This document shows positions 26,701-34,436 of a DNA stretch of 64,000 bases, in pieces (within the stretch, counting starts at the first letter, position 1; every line of letters begins with the position of its first letter). The position numbers and the translations under genes are program-made. Source of the DNA: Tolypothrix brevis GSE-NOS-MK-07-07A (lineage in GTDB: Bacteria > Cyanobacteriota > Cyanobacteriia > Cyanobacteriales > Nostocaceae). The notes beneath the pieces were generated by a model. That model had not been told where the DNA came from, made no database searches, and saw only the letters and a program-made list of their open reading frames with translations. Location of the stretch: NCBI GenBank assembly GCA_019358985.1, contig JAHHIJ010000024.1:1-64000 (forward strand), in the 5' to 3' direction.

Positions 26701-26788
26701 TAGGAGTGGAAAACAATGTAGAGACGTAGCACTGCTACGTCTAATCAAGGGTTTCGGACAATGCATAATTAATTTATGGAGATGTCTA
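26701..26788 (+). mobile_element. MITE-like element, family B
   Basis: 88 bp ending ATGGAGATGTCTA. It contains a GTAGAGACGTAGCACTGC palindrome with a shortened right arm (26718-26743) and AAGGGTTTCGGACAATGCAT. The left end TAGGAGTGG is diverged. It lies between the HsdR-N-like gene and HicA. Confidence 0.75.
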
Positions 26789-26829
26789 ATAGTCGAGAGT
26801 CAATGGTGAAAAAGCTTATAAGTCAGGCT

Positions 26830-27051
26830 TTAGTAGTTTGACAAAAGTTGCTGAAATTTCTCAATTGTTAATCCAGCATCTTTGACAATTCCAGCGATCG
26901 CATAAGCATTGACAGGATTTGCTCTGTTAAAGACAATAATCCTTTCTCCATTGGTCATGACAACATGTTTACTCTGCCGTAAAATAATAAAACCAGCTTT
27001 CTCAAATGCGGCGATCGCTTCTAGATGATTTACTCTTGGTAAGCTGGGCAT
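26830..27051 (-). CDS. hicA: HicA-family toxin
   Basis: A 73-residue mRNA-interferase-type toxin with a double-stranded-RNA-binding-like fold. The pattern of an aliphatic N-terminus, EKAGFIILRQSKHVVM with the likely catalytic His, and a C-terminal LTIEKFQQLL matches HicA. It starts 2 bp after the stop of the hicB-like gene, so the pair is translated together. The HicB partner should bind it and repress the operon. Confidence 0.88.
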   Translation of the reverse strand: MPSLPRVNHLEAIAAFEKAGFIILRQSKHVVMTNGERIIVFNRANPVNAYAIAGIVKDAGLTIEKFQQLLSNY

Positions 27052-27053
27052 AT

Positions 27054-27248
27054 TTATACTACTTCTACATAACGAGCTTCAGTATCCGGGATCATCTCTT
27101 CCACTGTATCGAGATACGCTTGGATAGCATCTTTGATATTTTCTAAGGCTTCTTCTTCGGTGTCTCCCTGTGACCAACAACCTAGTAAACTTGGACACCA
27201 GACAGCATAACCTTCTTCAGTCTTTTTTAACTTAACTTTGTATCGCAT
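27054..27248 (-). CDS. hicB: HicB-family antitoxin
   Basis: 64 residues with the HicB partial RNase-H fold: YKVKLKKTEEGYAVWCPSLL, then the typical QGDTEEEALENIKDAI helix. It lacks the longer C-terminal DNA-binding domain of some HicB proteins, so it may repress through a partner. It precedes hicA by 2 bp (antitoxin first) and is divergent from smc, 166 bp away. Confidence 0.88.
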   Translation of the reverse strand: MRYKVKLKKTEEGYAVWCPSLLGCWSQGDTEEEALENIKDAIQAYLDTVEEMIPDTEARYVEVV

Positions 27249-27414
27249 ATTGTTATCTGGTAACTTTTACTCTTTTTTGATTATATGAACAGCATTCTAG
27301 CCAGAGAAAAGCCGTCATGATGTAATAATTCTTAATTTCCTGTGGCAAAATGTTGCGAATCTTGATTTAATTGATAGACTTGTACCTTATTAGCACTTCT
27401 ACAGATAGCGCCTT

Positions 27415-30400
27415 ATGGTGCATATCAAGCGCGTTGAACTTACTAATTTTAAATCCTTCGGCGGTACTACTTCTGTCCCTTTGCTGCCGGAGTTTACTGT
27501 CATTTCTGGTCCTAATGGTTCCGGAAAGTCTAATATCCTAGATGCGCTGCTATTTTGCCTCGGACTTTCTAGTTCTAAGGGAATGCGAGCCGATCGCCTT
27601 CCCGATTTGGTAAATAATACTCAAACGGGTAAAGGACGTTCTACTGTCGAAGCTAGTGTGACAGTGACACTTGATTTGGGGAATGAGGATTTCTCACGCA
27701 AAGTCGCTAAGACGCAAAGTGAGGAAGATGGGGAAGTAGAGCAAAGTGGAGAAGTTGCGGAAGAAGAAAATCCCAAATCGTCAGATTGGAGTGTGACTCG
27801 CAGGTTGCGGGTTACTCACCAAGGAACTTATACATCGAATTATTATATTAATGGTGAAGCTTGTACACTGACGGATTTACATGAGCAATTAAGTGAATTG
27901 CGGATTTATCCTGATGGTTATAATGTGGTTTTGCAAGGCGATGTTACCAGTATTATCTCAATGAATGCGCGGGAGCGGCGAGAAATTATTGATGAGTTGG
28001 CTGGGGTAGCATCGTTCGATCGCAAGATTAAACAAGCTAAAAGTACTTTAGACGAAGTTAAGGATAAAGAAGATAGTTGTCGAATTGTTGAGACTGAGTT
28101 AACTTCACAACGCGATCGCCTTTCTCAAGATCGTGCTAAAGCTGAAAAATATCAAAAGCTTCGCACGGAATTTCTCGAAAAGCAATCTTGGGAAGCTGTG
28201 TTGTCATGGCGTAGTTTACAATTATCACAGGAAAGGTTAGCGAATCAAATTCAATCAGGCGATCGCACTTCTACGGATATTTCAACTCAATTAACAACCC
28301 TTGCTTCTCTAATCGCTCAAAAAACTGTTGAATTAGATGAACTTAATCGACTTGTCAAGGCGTTGGGAGAAGAGGAAGTTTTAGCGGTACAATCTAATCT
28401 CGCGACTCAAGAAGCGGAACGCAAACAACTTCAACGTCAACAAGGTGAGTTAGAAGCGGCTTTTCAAGAAACGGCAAAGCGTCTGGAACAACAAACGCAA
28501 GAAATTCAACAATATCGAGTTTCTTTGGGGGAATTCGCAGGACAACAAATTGTAGAGACGCGATTTATCGCGTCTTTACGGGAAGAACGAGATGAAGCGC
28601 GACAATGTTTGGAAGGTTCTCGTGAAGCTGCTGCGGAAATTGCTTCTGCAAGTGAAGTTTGGGTACAGCAACAAACTGCGCTGAATCGTCAAATTGATAC
28701 TTTGCTGCAAACTTTGGAACCGCAACGCACTGAACAAGCGCAACTTAGAGAACGCAATAATCAATTACAAGAACTAATTCAAGAACAAACTCTGTTAGTT
28801 GAGCGTGATGAACCGAACTTAGCAGAAAAGCAAGTTGAATGTAGAGAAGTGGAAGCAGAATTTAATGCTTCTACCGAACCGATTCAAATTTTAGCGCAAA
28901 CTTTAACTGCTACAGATCAAGAATTAGTCATTCAACAAGAAACGCAAAAGCGGTTACTTTCTGAACAACGTGAAAAACAACGTTCTTTAGATAAGTTAGA
29001 AGCGCAAGTTGCCGCACAGCAAGAAGTTCAAGGAACTCAAGCAAGTAAGGTTATTTTACAATCGGGAATGCCGGGATTGTGCGGGTTAGTTGTACAGTTA
29101 GGAAGAGTAGAACCGCGCTATCAACTCGCTTTAGAAATTTGTGGTGGTGGACGTTTGGGACATATTGTGGTAGAAGATGATAGCATCGCCGCTGCGGGAA
29201 TTGAATTGCTCAAACAAAAACGTGCGGGGAGAGCGACTTTTTTACCGTTAAATAAAATTCACGCATCTAAATATGTTCAAGATGCAACGCTGCGTTATGC
29301 GAACGGCTTTGTGGATTATGCGGTGAATTTGGTGGAGTGCGAGATCCGTTATCGAGATATATTCAACTACGTTTTCGGTAACACTGTCGTCTTTGACTCC
29401 ATTGAGCAAGCACGCAAGCAGTTAGGATTATACCGCATTGTCACCTTACAAGGCGAATTGTTGGAAACTAGCGGTGCAATGACTGGTGGAAGTAATACCC
29501 AGCGATCGGCGTTGCGATTTGGTACGGTGGAAGCTGGGGAATCTGATGAAGTTATTGGTTTGAAAAGTCGCTTAAATGAAATTGAGCGCGTTTTAGAACG
29601 TTGTGGTGAAGCCATAAATACTCTCTCAGTTAGGAGTAAAACCCTTTCAATAGAGGTAACAGAAGCACGTCAAGGGAAAAGAGAACAACAACTGCAATTA
29701 GAGCAGTTACAAAAAGAAATCAAAACTTTGATAATACAATTAGAAGGAACGCGATCGCACCTTGCTCAAAATAGCCAAAAGTTAATTACTGCTCAAACCC
29801 GTTTGGAAATTTTGGATCGGGAATTACCAGGTCAAGAGAATCAACTGCAACAATTACGACATAGTTTATCGGAGTTGGAAGCGTCGCAAACTCCCAGCGA
29901 ATGGCAAGAAATTCAAGCAAGAATTAAAGTTCAAGAGCAACAATTGCAACAACGGGAAACAGCGTTAAGAGAAGTTGAACAAAAATTAAAAAATCTCGAA
30001 AATCAGCAGCAGCGTTTGCATGAGAAAATTCAAGAAGGGGAACAGCGAATAAGCGAGTATCAAACGCAACAGACATCATGTAGAGACGCGATATATGGCG
30101 TCTCTACACAAATGACCGCGATTAATGAAGAAATTAGTCAAATTCGCGCTAAATTGAGCGAACTAGAAGGGAATTTAGGAGAAGAGAAACAAAAACGCGA
30201 TCGCACAGAACAAGAATTACGATCTGCCTTACTGCGTCAGCAACAATTACAATGGGAACTGGAAAAACTACAAGAAACTCAACAAACAAGGGCGGAGGAA
30301 TTAGTCGCAGTTAGGGAGCAATTGCAAATTCTAGCCCCAGAATTGCCCAGTCCTTTACCAGAAGTACCAAATAAAGTAGACTTAGAAGAATTGCAGAAAG

Positions 30401-31041
30401 AATTGCGATCGCTTGCCAAACGCCTCCAAGGGATGGAACCAGTCAACATGCTTGCGCTGGAAGAATACGAACGCACTTCACAGCGTTTGAATGAACTTAC
30501 AGAAAAGTTACATACACTAGAAGGGGAACGCACCGAATTACTTTTCCGGATAGAGAATTTTACCACATTGCGCCAACACGCTTTTAAAGAAGCCTTCGAC
30601 GCGGTGAATGAAAACTTTCAATCAATTTTTGCTACACTTTCTGAAGGTGACGGCTATTTGCAACTTGACGATCCCGAAGATCCATTTAGCAGCGGGTTGA
30701 ATTTAGTCGCACATCCCAAAGGTAAACCCATACAGAGACTAGCTTCCATGTCTGGGGGAGAAAAATCGATGACAGCACTGAGCTTTATTTTTGCTCTGCA
30801 ACGCTACCGCCCATCGCCATTTTACGCCTTTGACGAGGTAGATATGTTTCTAGATGGTTCAAACGTAGAACGATTAGCTAAAATGATAAAGCAACAGGCG
30901 CAACAAGCACAATTTATAGTTGTTAGTTTGCGGCGCCCGATGATAGAATCAGCCGAACGCACAATTGGCGTTACTCAAGCACGAGGAGCTTACACCCAAG
31001 TTTTGGGCATTAAGTTGCCATTTGACCATACATCGGCTTGA
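27415..31041 (+). CDS. smc: Chromosome segregation protein SMC
   Basis: A 1208-residue condensin ATPase for chromosome compaction and segregation. Walker A is GPNGSGKSN near residue 35. Two long Gln/Glu-rich coiled coils surround a hinge at about 535-690 (GLCGLVVQLG to SGAMTGGSNT). The C-terminal head has the signature SGGEKS and the Walker B FYAFDEVD. The family is usually near 1170-1200 residues. Two GTAGAGACG palindromes lie in frame in the coiled coils (28552-28579 and 30080-30107), encoding VETRFIASL and CRDAIYGVST. A third overlaps the stop. An acidic insertion near residues 100-125 is also seen. ScpA and ScpB are not in the window. Confidence 0.97.
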   Translation: MVHIKRVELTNFKSFGGTTSVPLLPEFTVISGPNGSGKSNILDALLFCLGLSSSKGMRADRLPDLVNNTQTGKGRSTVEASVTVTLDLGNEDFSRKVAKTQSEEDGEVEQSGEVAEEENPKSSDWSVTRRLRVTHQGTYTSNYYINGEACTLTDLHEQLSELRIYPDGYNVVLQGDVTSIISMNARERREIIDELAGVASFDRKIKQAKSTLDEVKDKEDSCRIVETELTSQRDRLSQDRAKAEKYQKLRTEFLEKQSWEAVLSWRSLQLSQERLANQIQSGDRTSTDISTQLTTLASLIAQKTVELDELNRLVKALGEEEVLAVQSNLATQEAERKQLQRQQGELEAAFQETAKRLEQQTQEIQQYRVSLGEFAGQQIVETRFIASLREERDEARQCLEGSREAAAEIASASEVWVQQQTALNRQIDTLLQTLEPQRTEQAQLRERNNQLQELIQEQTLLVERDEPNLAEKQVECREVEAEFNASTEPIQILAQTLTATDQELVIQQETQKRLLSEQREKQRSLDKLEAQVAAQQEVQGTQASKVILQSGMPGLCGLVVQLGRVEPRYQLALEICGGGRLGHIVVEDDSIAAAGIELLKQKRAGRATFLPLNKIHASKYVQDATLRYANGFVDYAVNLVECEIRYRDIFNYVFGNTVVFDSIEQARKQLGLYRIVTLQGELLETSGAMTGGSNTQRSALRFGTVEAGESDEVIGLKSRLNEIERVLERCGEAINTLSVRSKTLSIEVTEARQGKREQQLQLEQLQKEIKTLIIQLEGTRSHLAQNSQKLITAQTRLEILDRELPGQENQLQQLRHSLSELEASQTPSEWQEIQARIKVQEQQLQQRETALREVEQKLKNLENQQQRLHEKIQEGEQRISEYQTQQTSCRDAIYGVSTQMTAINEEISQIRAKLSELEGNLGEEKQKRDRTEQELRSALLRQQQLQWELEKLQETQQTRAEELVAVREQLQILAPELPSPLPEVPNKVDLEELQKELRSLAKRLQGMEPVNMLALEEYERTSQRLNELTEKLHTLEGERTELLFRIENFTTLRQHAFKEAFDAVNENFQSIFATLSEGDGYLQLDDPEDPFSSGLNLVAHPKGKPIQRLASMSGGEKSMTALSFIFALQRYRPSPFYAFDEVDMFLDGSNVERLAKMIKQQAQQAQFIVVSLRRPMIESAERTIGVTQARGAYTQVLGIKLPFDHTSA
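28552..28579. repeat. In-frame palindromic repeat within smc (N-terminal coil)
   Basis: GTAGAGACGCGA, then TTTA, then TCGCGTCTTTAC forms a 28-bp palindrome with one arm mismatch. It has the same outer arms as the intergenic repeats. It encodes VETRFIASL, which interrupts a Gln/Glu-rich coiled coil. Confidence 0.9.
30080..30107. repeat. In-frame palindromic repeat within smc (C-terminal coil)
   Basis: GTAGAGACGC and GCGTCTCTAC around GATATATG form a 28-bp palindrome. It is translated as CRDAIYGVST inside the second coiled coil, introducing Cys, Gly and aromatic residues unlike the surrounding coil. Confidence 0.9.
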
Positions 31042-31065
31042 GACGCAATTAATTGCGTCTGTACA
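31040..31065. repeat. Palindromic repeat overlapping the smc stop
   Basis: GAGACGCAATTAATTGCGTC is a perfect 20-bp palindrome (31040-31059), followed by TGTACA. The smc TGA stop (31039-31041) overlaps its first two bases. It may serve as the smc 3' hairpin. Confidence 0.75.
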
Positions 31066-31114
31066 ATAGTATATATATTAATAACCGGATTCGAGATCAG
31101 GACTCGGCAAGCGA

Positions 31115-32104
31115 ATGACCTCTGAACAAATAATTAGACGCTCTGATATTTTAAACACCCAGGTAATTACCCGCGACAACGCCAAACGGCTAGGAATCGT
31201 CAGTCAAGTTTGGGTAGATATAGACCAAAGAGAGGTTGTGGCTCTTAGTTTGCGAGATAACCTGATCTCTGTTTCGGGTATTCCGCGCTACATGTACCTC
31301 AACAGCATCAGTCAGTTTGGTGATGCTATTCTTGTGGATAACGAGGATGCGATCGAAGATGTAGAGGTTGATACTTACAGCAACCTGGTAAACTGGGAAG
31401 TAATTACAGAAACCGGCGAAGTATTAGGTAGAGTGCGGGGCTTCAAATTCAACGGCGAAACAGGTAAAATTTACTCAATCGTCATCGCCTCTTTAGGATT
31501 ACCACAAATTCCCGATCAATTTCTCAGCACCTACGAATTGCCAGTTGAAGAAATCGTCAGCACCGGTCCTAACAGATTGATTGTCTTTGAAGGTGCCGAA
31601 GAAAGAATAAATCAGTTATCAGTCGGTTTGCTGGAACGTCTGGGTATCGGTAAAGCACCTTGGGAACGCGACGCAGACGAGGCTTATGATTATACTCCTC
31701 GCGCAGTCACACCAGACAAACAACTGCCCAGCGGAGTACCTTTACAGCCACCTAAGACCAAAATTCGCACTCCCGAACCGGTAGTGCAAGAATGGGACGA
31801 AGACTATATCGAAGAGGAAGTCCCCGTGCGTCGTGCTGTGGAAGCGCGGCAATATGAGTCAATTCAATACGAAGAAGACGACGACGAAGAAGATAACTGG
31901 AGTGAGGCAACGGGTAAAGATAAATATCAAAAACCCATTAGTTACGAAGCCAAACCCGTCAACAACAAGCCATACACCGACGACTACGACGATTACGACG
32001 ACGATTTAGACACCGACGCTTGGGATGATGCACCAAAACCGCTAAATATTCCTAAGAAAGTTAAAGAAAGACAGCCTGAATACGAAGAAGAAGGCGGATA
32101 TTAA
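31115..32104 (+). CDS. PRC-barrel domain protein with acidic tail
   Basis: 329 residues. Two PRC-barrel units are seen at about 5-80 (RSDILNTQVITRDNAKRLG) and 85-165 (GEVLGRVRGFKF). PRC-barrels are small beta-barrels used in RNA processing and photosynthetic assembly. The C-terminal half is disordered and strongly acidic (YEEDDDEEDNWSE and DDYDDYDDD). It lies 73 bp downstream of smc and is followed by a clear terminator, so it could be transcribed with smc. Cyanobacterial homologues are generally unassigned, and I infer no specific role. Confidence 0.88.
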   Translation: MTSEQIIRRSDILNTQVITRDNAKRLGIVSQVWVDIDQREVVALSLRDNLISVSGIPRYMYLNSISQFGDAILVDNEDAIEDVEVDTYSNLVNWEVITETGEVLGRVRGFKFNGETGKIYSIVIASLGLPQIPDQFLSTYELPVEEIVSTGPNRLIVFEGAEERINQLSVGLLERLGIGKAPWERDADEAYDYTPRAVTPDKQLPSGVPLQPPKTKIRTPEPVVQEWDEDYIEEEVPVRRAVEARQYESIQYEEDDDEEDNWSEATGKDKYQKPISYEAKPVNNKPYTDDYDDYDDDLDTDAWDDAPKPLNIPKKVKERQPEYEEEGGY

Positions 32105-32113
32105 GTTTATTAT

Positions 32114-32146
32114 CGTTCCCAGGTTCCCACCTGGGAATGTTTTTTT
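32114..32146 (+). terminator. Intrinsic terminator after the PRC-barrel gene
   Basis: The stem CGTTCCCAGG/CCTGGGAATG has ten pairs including one G-U, a 6-nt loop TTCCCA, and is followed directly by seven T. It begins 10 bp after the stop codon. Confidence 0.88.
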
Positions 32147-32245
32147 AACGCAGAGGAACGCTGAGGTAAGCGCAGAGTAACGCAGAGTTTTTGTGAGAAA
32201 TTTCGGCGTTTAAGTTCATCTATACTAGTGCCACTAAACAAACTC

Positions 32246-33769
32246 CTAAAAGTTTAAAATATCTAACGATTCCTCTATTTCTAACTCTAAAATCCTCTCT
32301 CTTGCATCTTTATGTTCTGCTAACTTTCCTTCTTTCCAATATAAATCTGTTGCTTTGTGAAAATCATCGATCGCTAACAACTTATCTCCTAAACAATAAC
32401 GAGCATTTCCCCGGTTATAATAAGCATCCCCATAATTGTAATTAATCTTAATTGCCTGAGTATAATCTTCTATTGCTCCCGTGCGATCGCCTAAATCAAA
32501 ACGAGCATTTCCCCGGTTATAATAAGCTTCCGCATCATCAGGATTAATTTTAATCGCTTTCTCGTAATCTTCTAAGTCATAAACAACATTACCACGGTTA
32601 TAAACAACTTCATTAGAACTAATTTCAATTGACTGAGTAAAAATATCAATAACTCTCTGCTGAGAAAGAGCATTACTATCAACACAATTTGGATTAATCT
32701 TAATTGCTTGATTATAATCTTCAATTGCTCCTTGATTATCTCCTATGTGAAAACGAGCGTCAGCACGATTTCTATAAGCAATTGCATCATAAGGATTAAT
32801 TCTAATCGCTTGGCTGTAATCTTCAATTGCTTGTTCGTAATCTCCTAATTCATAACGAGCCAAACCAAGTTTATTGTAAGCTTTGGCATATTTAGGATTA
32901 ATTTTTATTGCTTGATTGTAGTCTTGAATTGCTTTCTCATCATCGACTAAATAATAACGAGCTAAACCACGTTTATAATAAACTTCAGCATCATCAGGAT
33001 TAAGTTGCAATGCGGTGTTATAATTTTTAATAGCCGCTTCATATTCTCTTTTTTGAAAGCATTCATCACCCTGTTTGACATGAAGTTGAATTAAATCTTC
33101 TTCAGTATATATATAAGTTTGTTGAAACTGACTTTTTTTATATTGTTTAGATAAATGATTATTTTCAGCAGATTGCAACTGTTCTAAATAGCCAAATAAG
33201 CCACCACCATATAACAATTGCTCTATCCCAAATGAAATTCTACCAGTTTTCAGCTTAATCATCTGAGTAGGAAGAAACCCAGCGACAAAAAGGTGATATT
33301 CGGGTTGTGCTTCGTTGACTTCTTCTTGAATCAAAATACAGACGACAACGGCATTTTTTTCAACTTCTGCGGAACTAACTGACCATCTAACTCTCTCAAT
33401 GCTGCCGTGACGCGATTTTACTTCAATACCGATCGCGCGATCGCACGAGAGTGTAAAATCAATGTTACCATCACCACCAAATCGTTTTTCATAATCTACT
33501 TCGGTGATAAAATCGGCTAAACGTTCTTTAACAACTTCTTCACCTAGTTTTCCTTTCAAATTGTTGATAAAAACATCCCTAACTGGTGAAGTACGTTTAT
33601 ATTTTTCTGCCATTAACCAGCAAAAATCTCGCAATGATTTTAATCTTTCTCCAGATATTATTGTCAATTCACTATATTGACCTTCAGTTTGACAATGCAG
33701 CAAACAACCGGATGACAATCTTTTGATAAAATCAGACTGTAGCGATCGCAGGAGGGTAATCCAGTCCAT
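32246..33769 (-). CDS. PD-(D/E)XK nuclease-like domain fused to TPR repeats
   Basis: 507 residues. The N-terminal region (about 1-180) has a nuclease-like core, GGDGNIDFTL followed by IGIEVKSRHG, giving Asp and Glu-x-Lys of a PD-(D/E)XK site. From about 225 to 480 it has about eight TPR units of the YYNRGxAxxxLGDxxxAIxDYxQAIKINP type. One unit in the middle (about 375-415) is degenerate or partly deleted. TPRs usually scaffold protein partners, so this may be a nuclease guided by a protein ligand. No methylase or defence partner is adjacent. The fusion is visible; its function is unknown. Confidence 0.82.
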   Translation of the reverse strand: MDWITLLRSLQSDFIKRLSSGCLLHCQTEGQYSELTIISGERLKSLRDFCWLMAEKYKRTSPVRDVFINNLKGKLGEEVVKERLADFITEVDYEKRFGGDGNIDFTLSCDRAIGIEVKSRHGSIERVRWSVSSAEVEKNAVVVCILIQEEVNEAQPEYHLFVAGFLPTQMIKLKTGRISFGIEQLLYGGGLFGYLEQLQSAENNHLSKQYKKSQFQQTYIYTEEDLIQLHVKQGDECFQKREYEAAIKNYNTALQLNPDDAEVYYKRGLARYYLVDDEKAIQDYNQAIKINPKYAKAYNKLGLARYELGDYEQAIEDYSQAIRINPYDAIAYRNRADARFHIGDNQGAIEDYNQAIKINPNCVDSNALSQQRVIDIFTQSIEISSNEVVYNRGNVVYDLEDYEKAIKINPDDAEAYYNRGNARFDLGDRTGAIEDYTQAIKINYNYGDAYYNRGNARYCLGDKLLAIDDFHKATDLYWKEGKLAEHKDARERILELEIEESLDILNF

Positions 33770-34033
33770 GCGTGATTTCTGCGATTTTTACTATTATTAT
33801 CTTATTAAAATATCAAGTCTGCTTTCATTTTTCAATTACTTGTAAGCAATTATATTTTATATTTTATCGGATTTACACACTTGACAAATGCGACATCATG
33901 TGGATAGAGGTAATTTGCTCGTTCCAGGCTTTTGACAATTATCTCTATTATGGGTAGCGATCGTTGAAAAATCAGGTTTGAATGCCTGAAACCCATACCT
34001 CATATTTTTCCTTTTTTATTAAGAGTCATTGCG

Positions 34034-34061
34034 AAAAGACGTAGCAGTGCTACGTCTCTAC
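34034..34061. repeat. Dispersed palindrome, TAGC core, followed by T-run
   Basis: GACGTAGCA/TGCTACGTC with five T after CTCTAC. It lies in the 667-bp gap between the nuclease-TPR and response-regulator genes. On the plus strand it would work as a terminator. The rest of 33770-34030 is AT-rich with no gene. Confidence 0.75.
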
Positions 34062-34094
34062 TTTTTCATACTTATGTATAAGATAGGACTCGTA

Positions 34095-34247
34095 TTTGAT
34101 TTTTCAAAAGATACGTAGGGGAGCTAGTGCGTTGTAGCAACTGGCGTTGTGTTAGGGACTATAGCAACGCACCAAAACATAAAGGGTGGTGTTGTACTGT
34201 CGTCCATAACACACCCTACGTATACTTATATTTTTTCAAAAATCAAA
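34095..34247. mobile_element. MITE-like element, family E (TTTGATTTTT ends)
   Basis: The left end TTTGATTTTTCAAAA, then GATACGTAGGG, is mirrored by CCCTACGTATAC, then TTTTTTCAAAAATCAAA on the right. Inside are further GCGTTG/CAACGC repeats (TAGTGCGTTGTAGC and ATAGCAACGCACC). About 153 bp, no coding potential. It resembles cyanobacterial TAGGGTGTGTTA-type repeats. Confidence 0.65.
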
Positions 34248-34436
34248 CCGGATTTCTATATGTATGATTTGATTTACATATTTTTTTGAACATTTGTAAA
34301 CACAATTATTCGATTGGTCAAACAAGATTTATTAAAGTATAGTATCTTTTTAATATGAATATTAATAGTAACTTTTGCACAACTTGCATTTGAATTATTT
34401 TTGTCATCTAAATTAACCATAATTCAAATTTATTTT

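Noticed and set aside
26005-27248. Restriction or defence island from the HsdR-N-like protein plus HicBA
   Set aside because: No methylase, specificity subunit or other defence gene is present, and HicBA pairs are common on their own.
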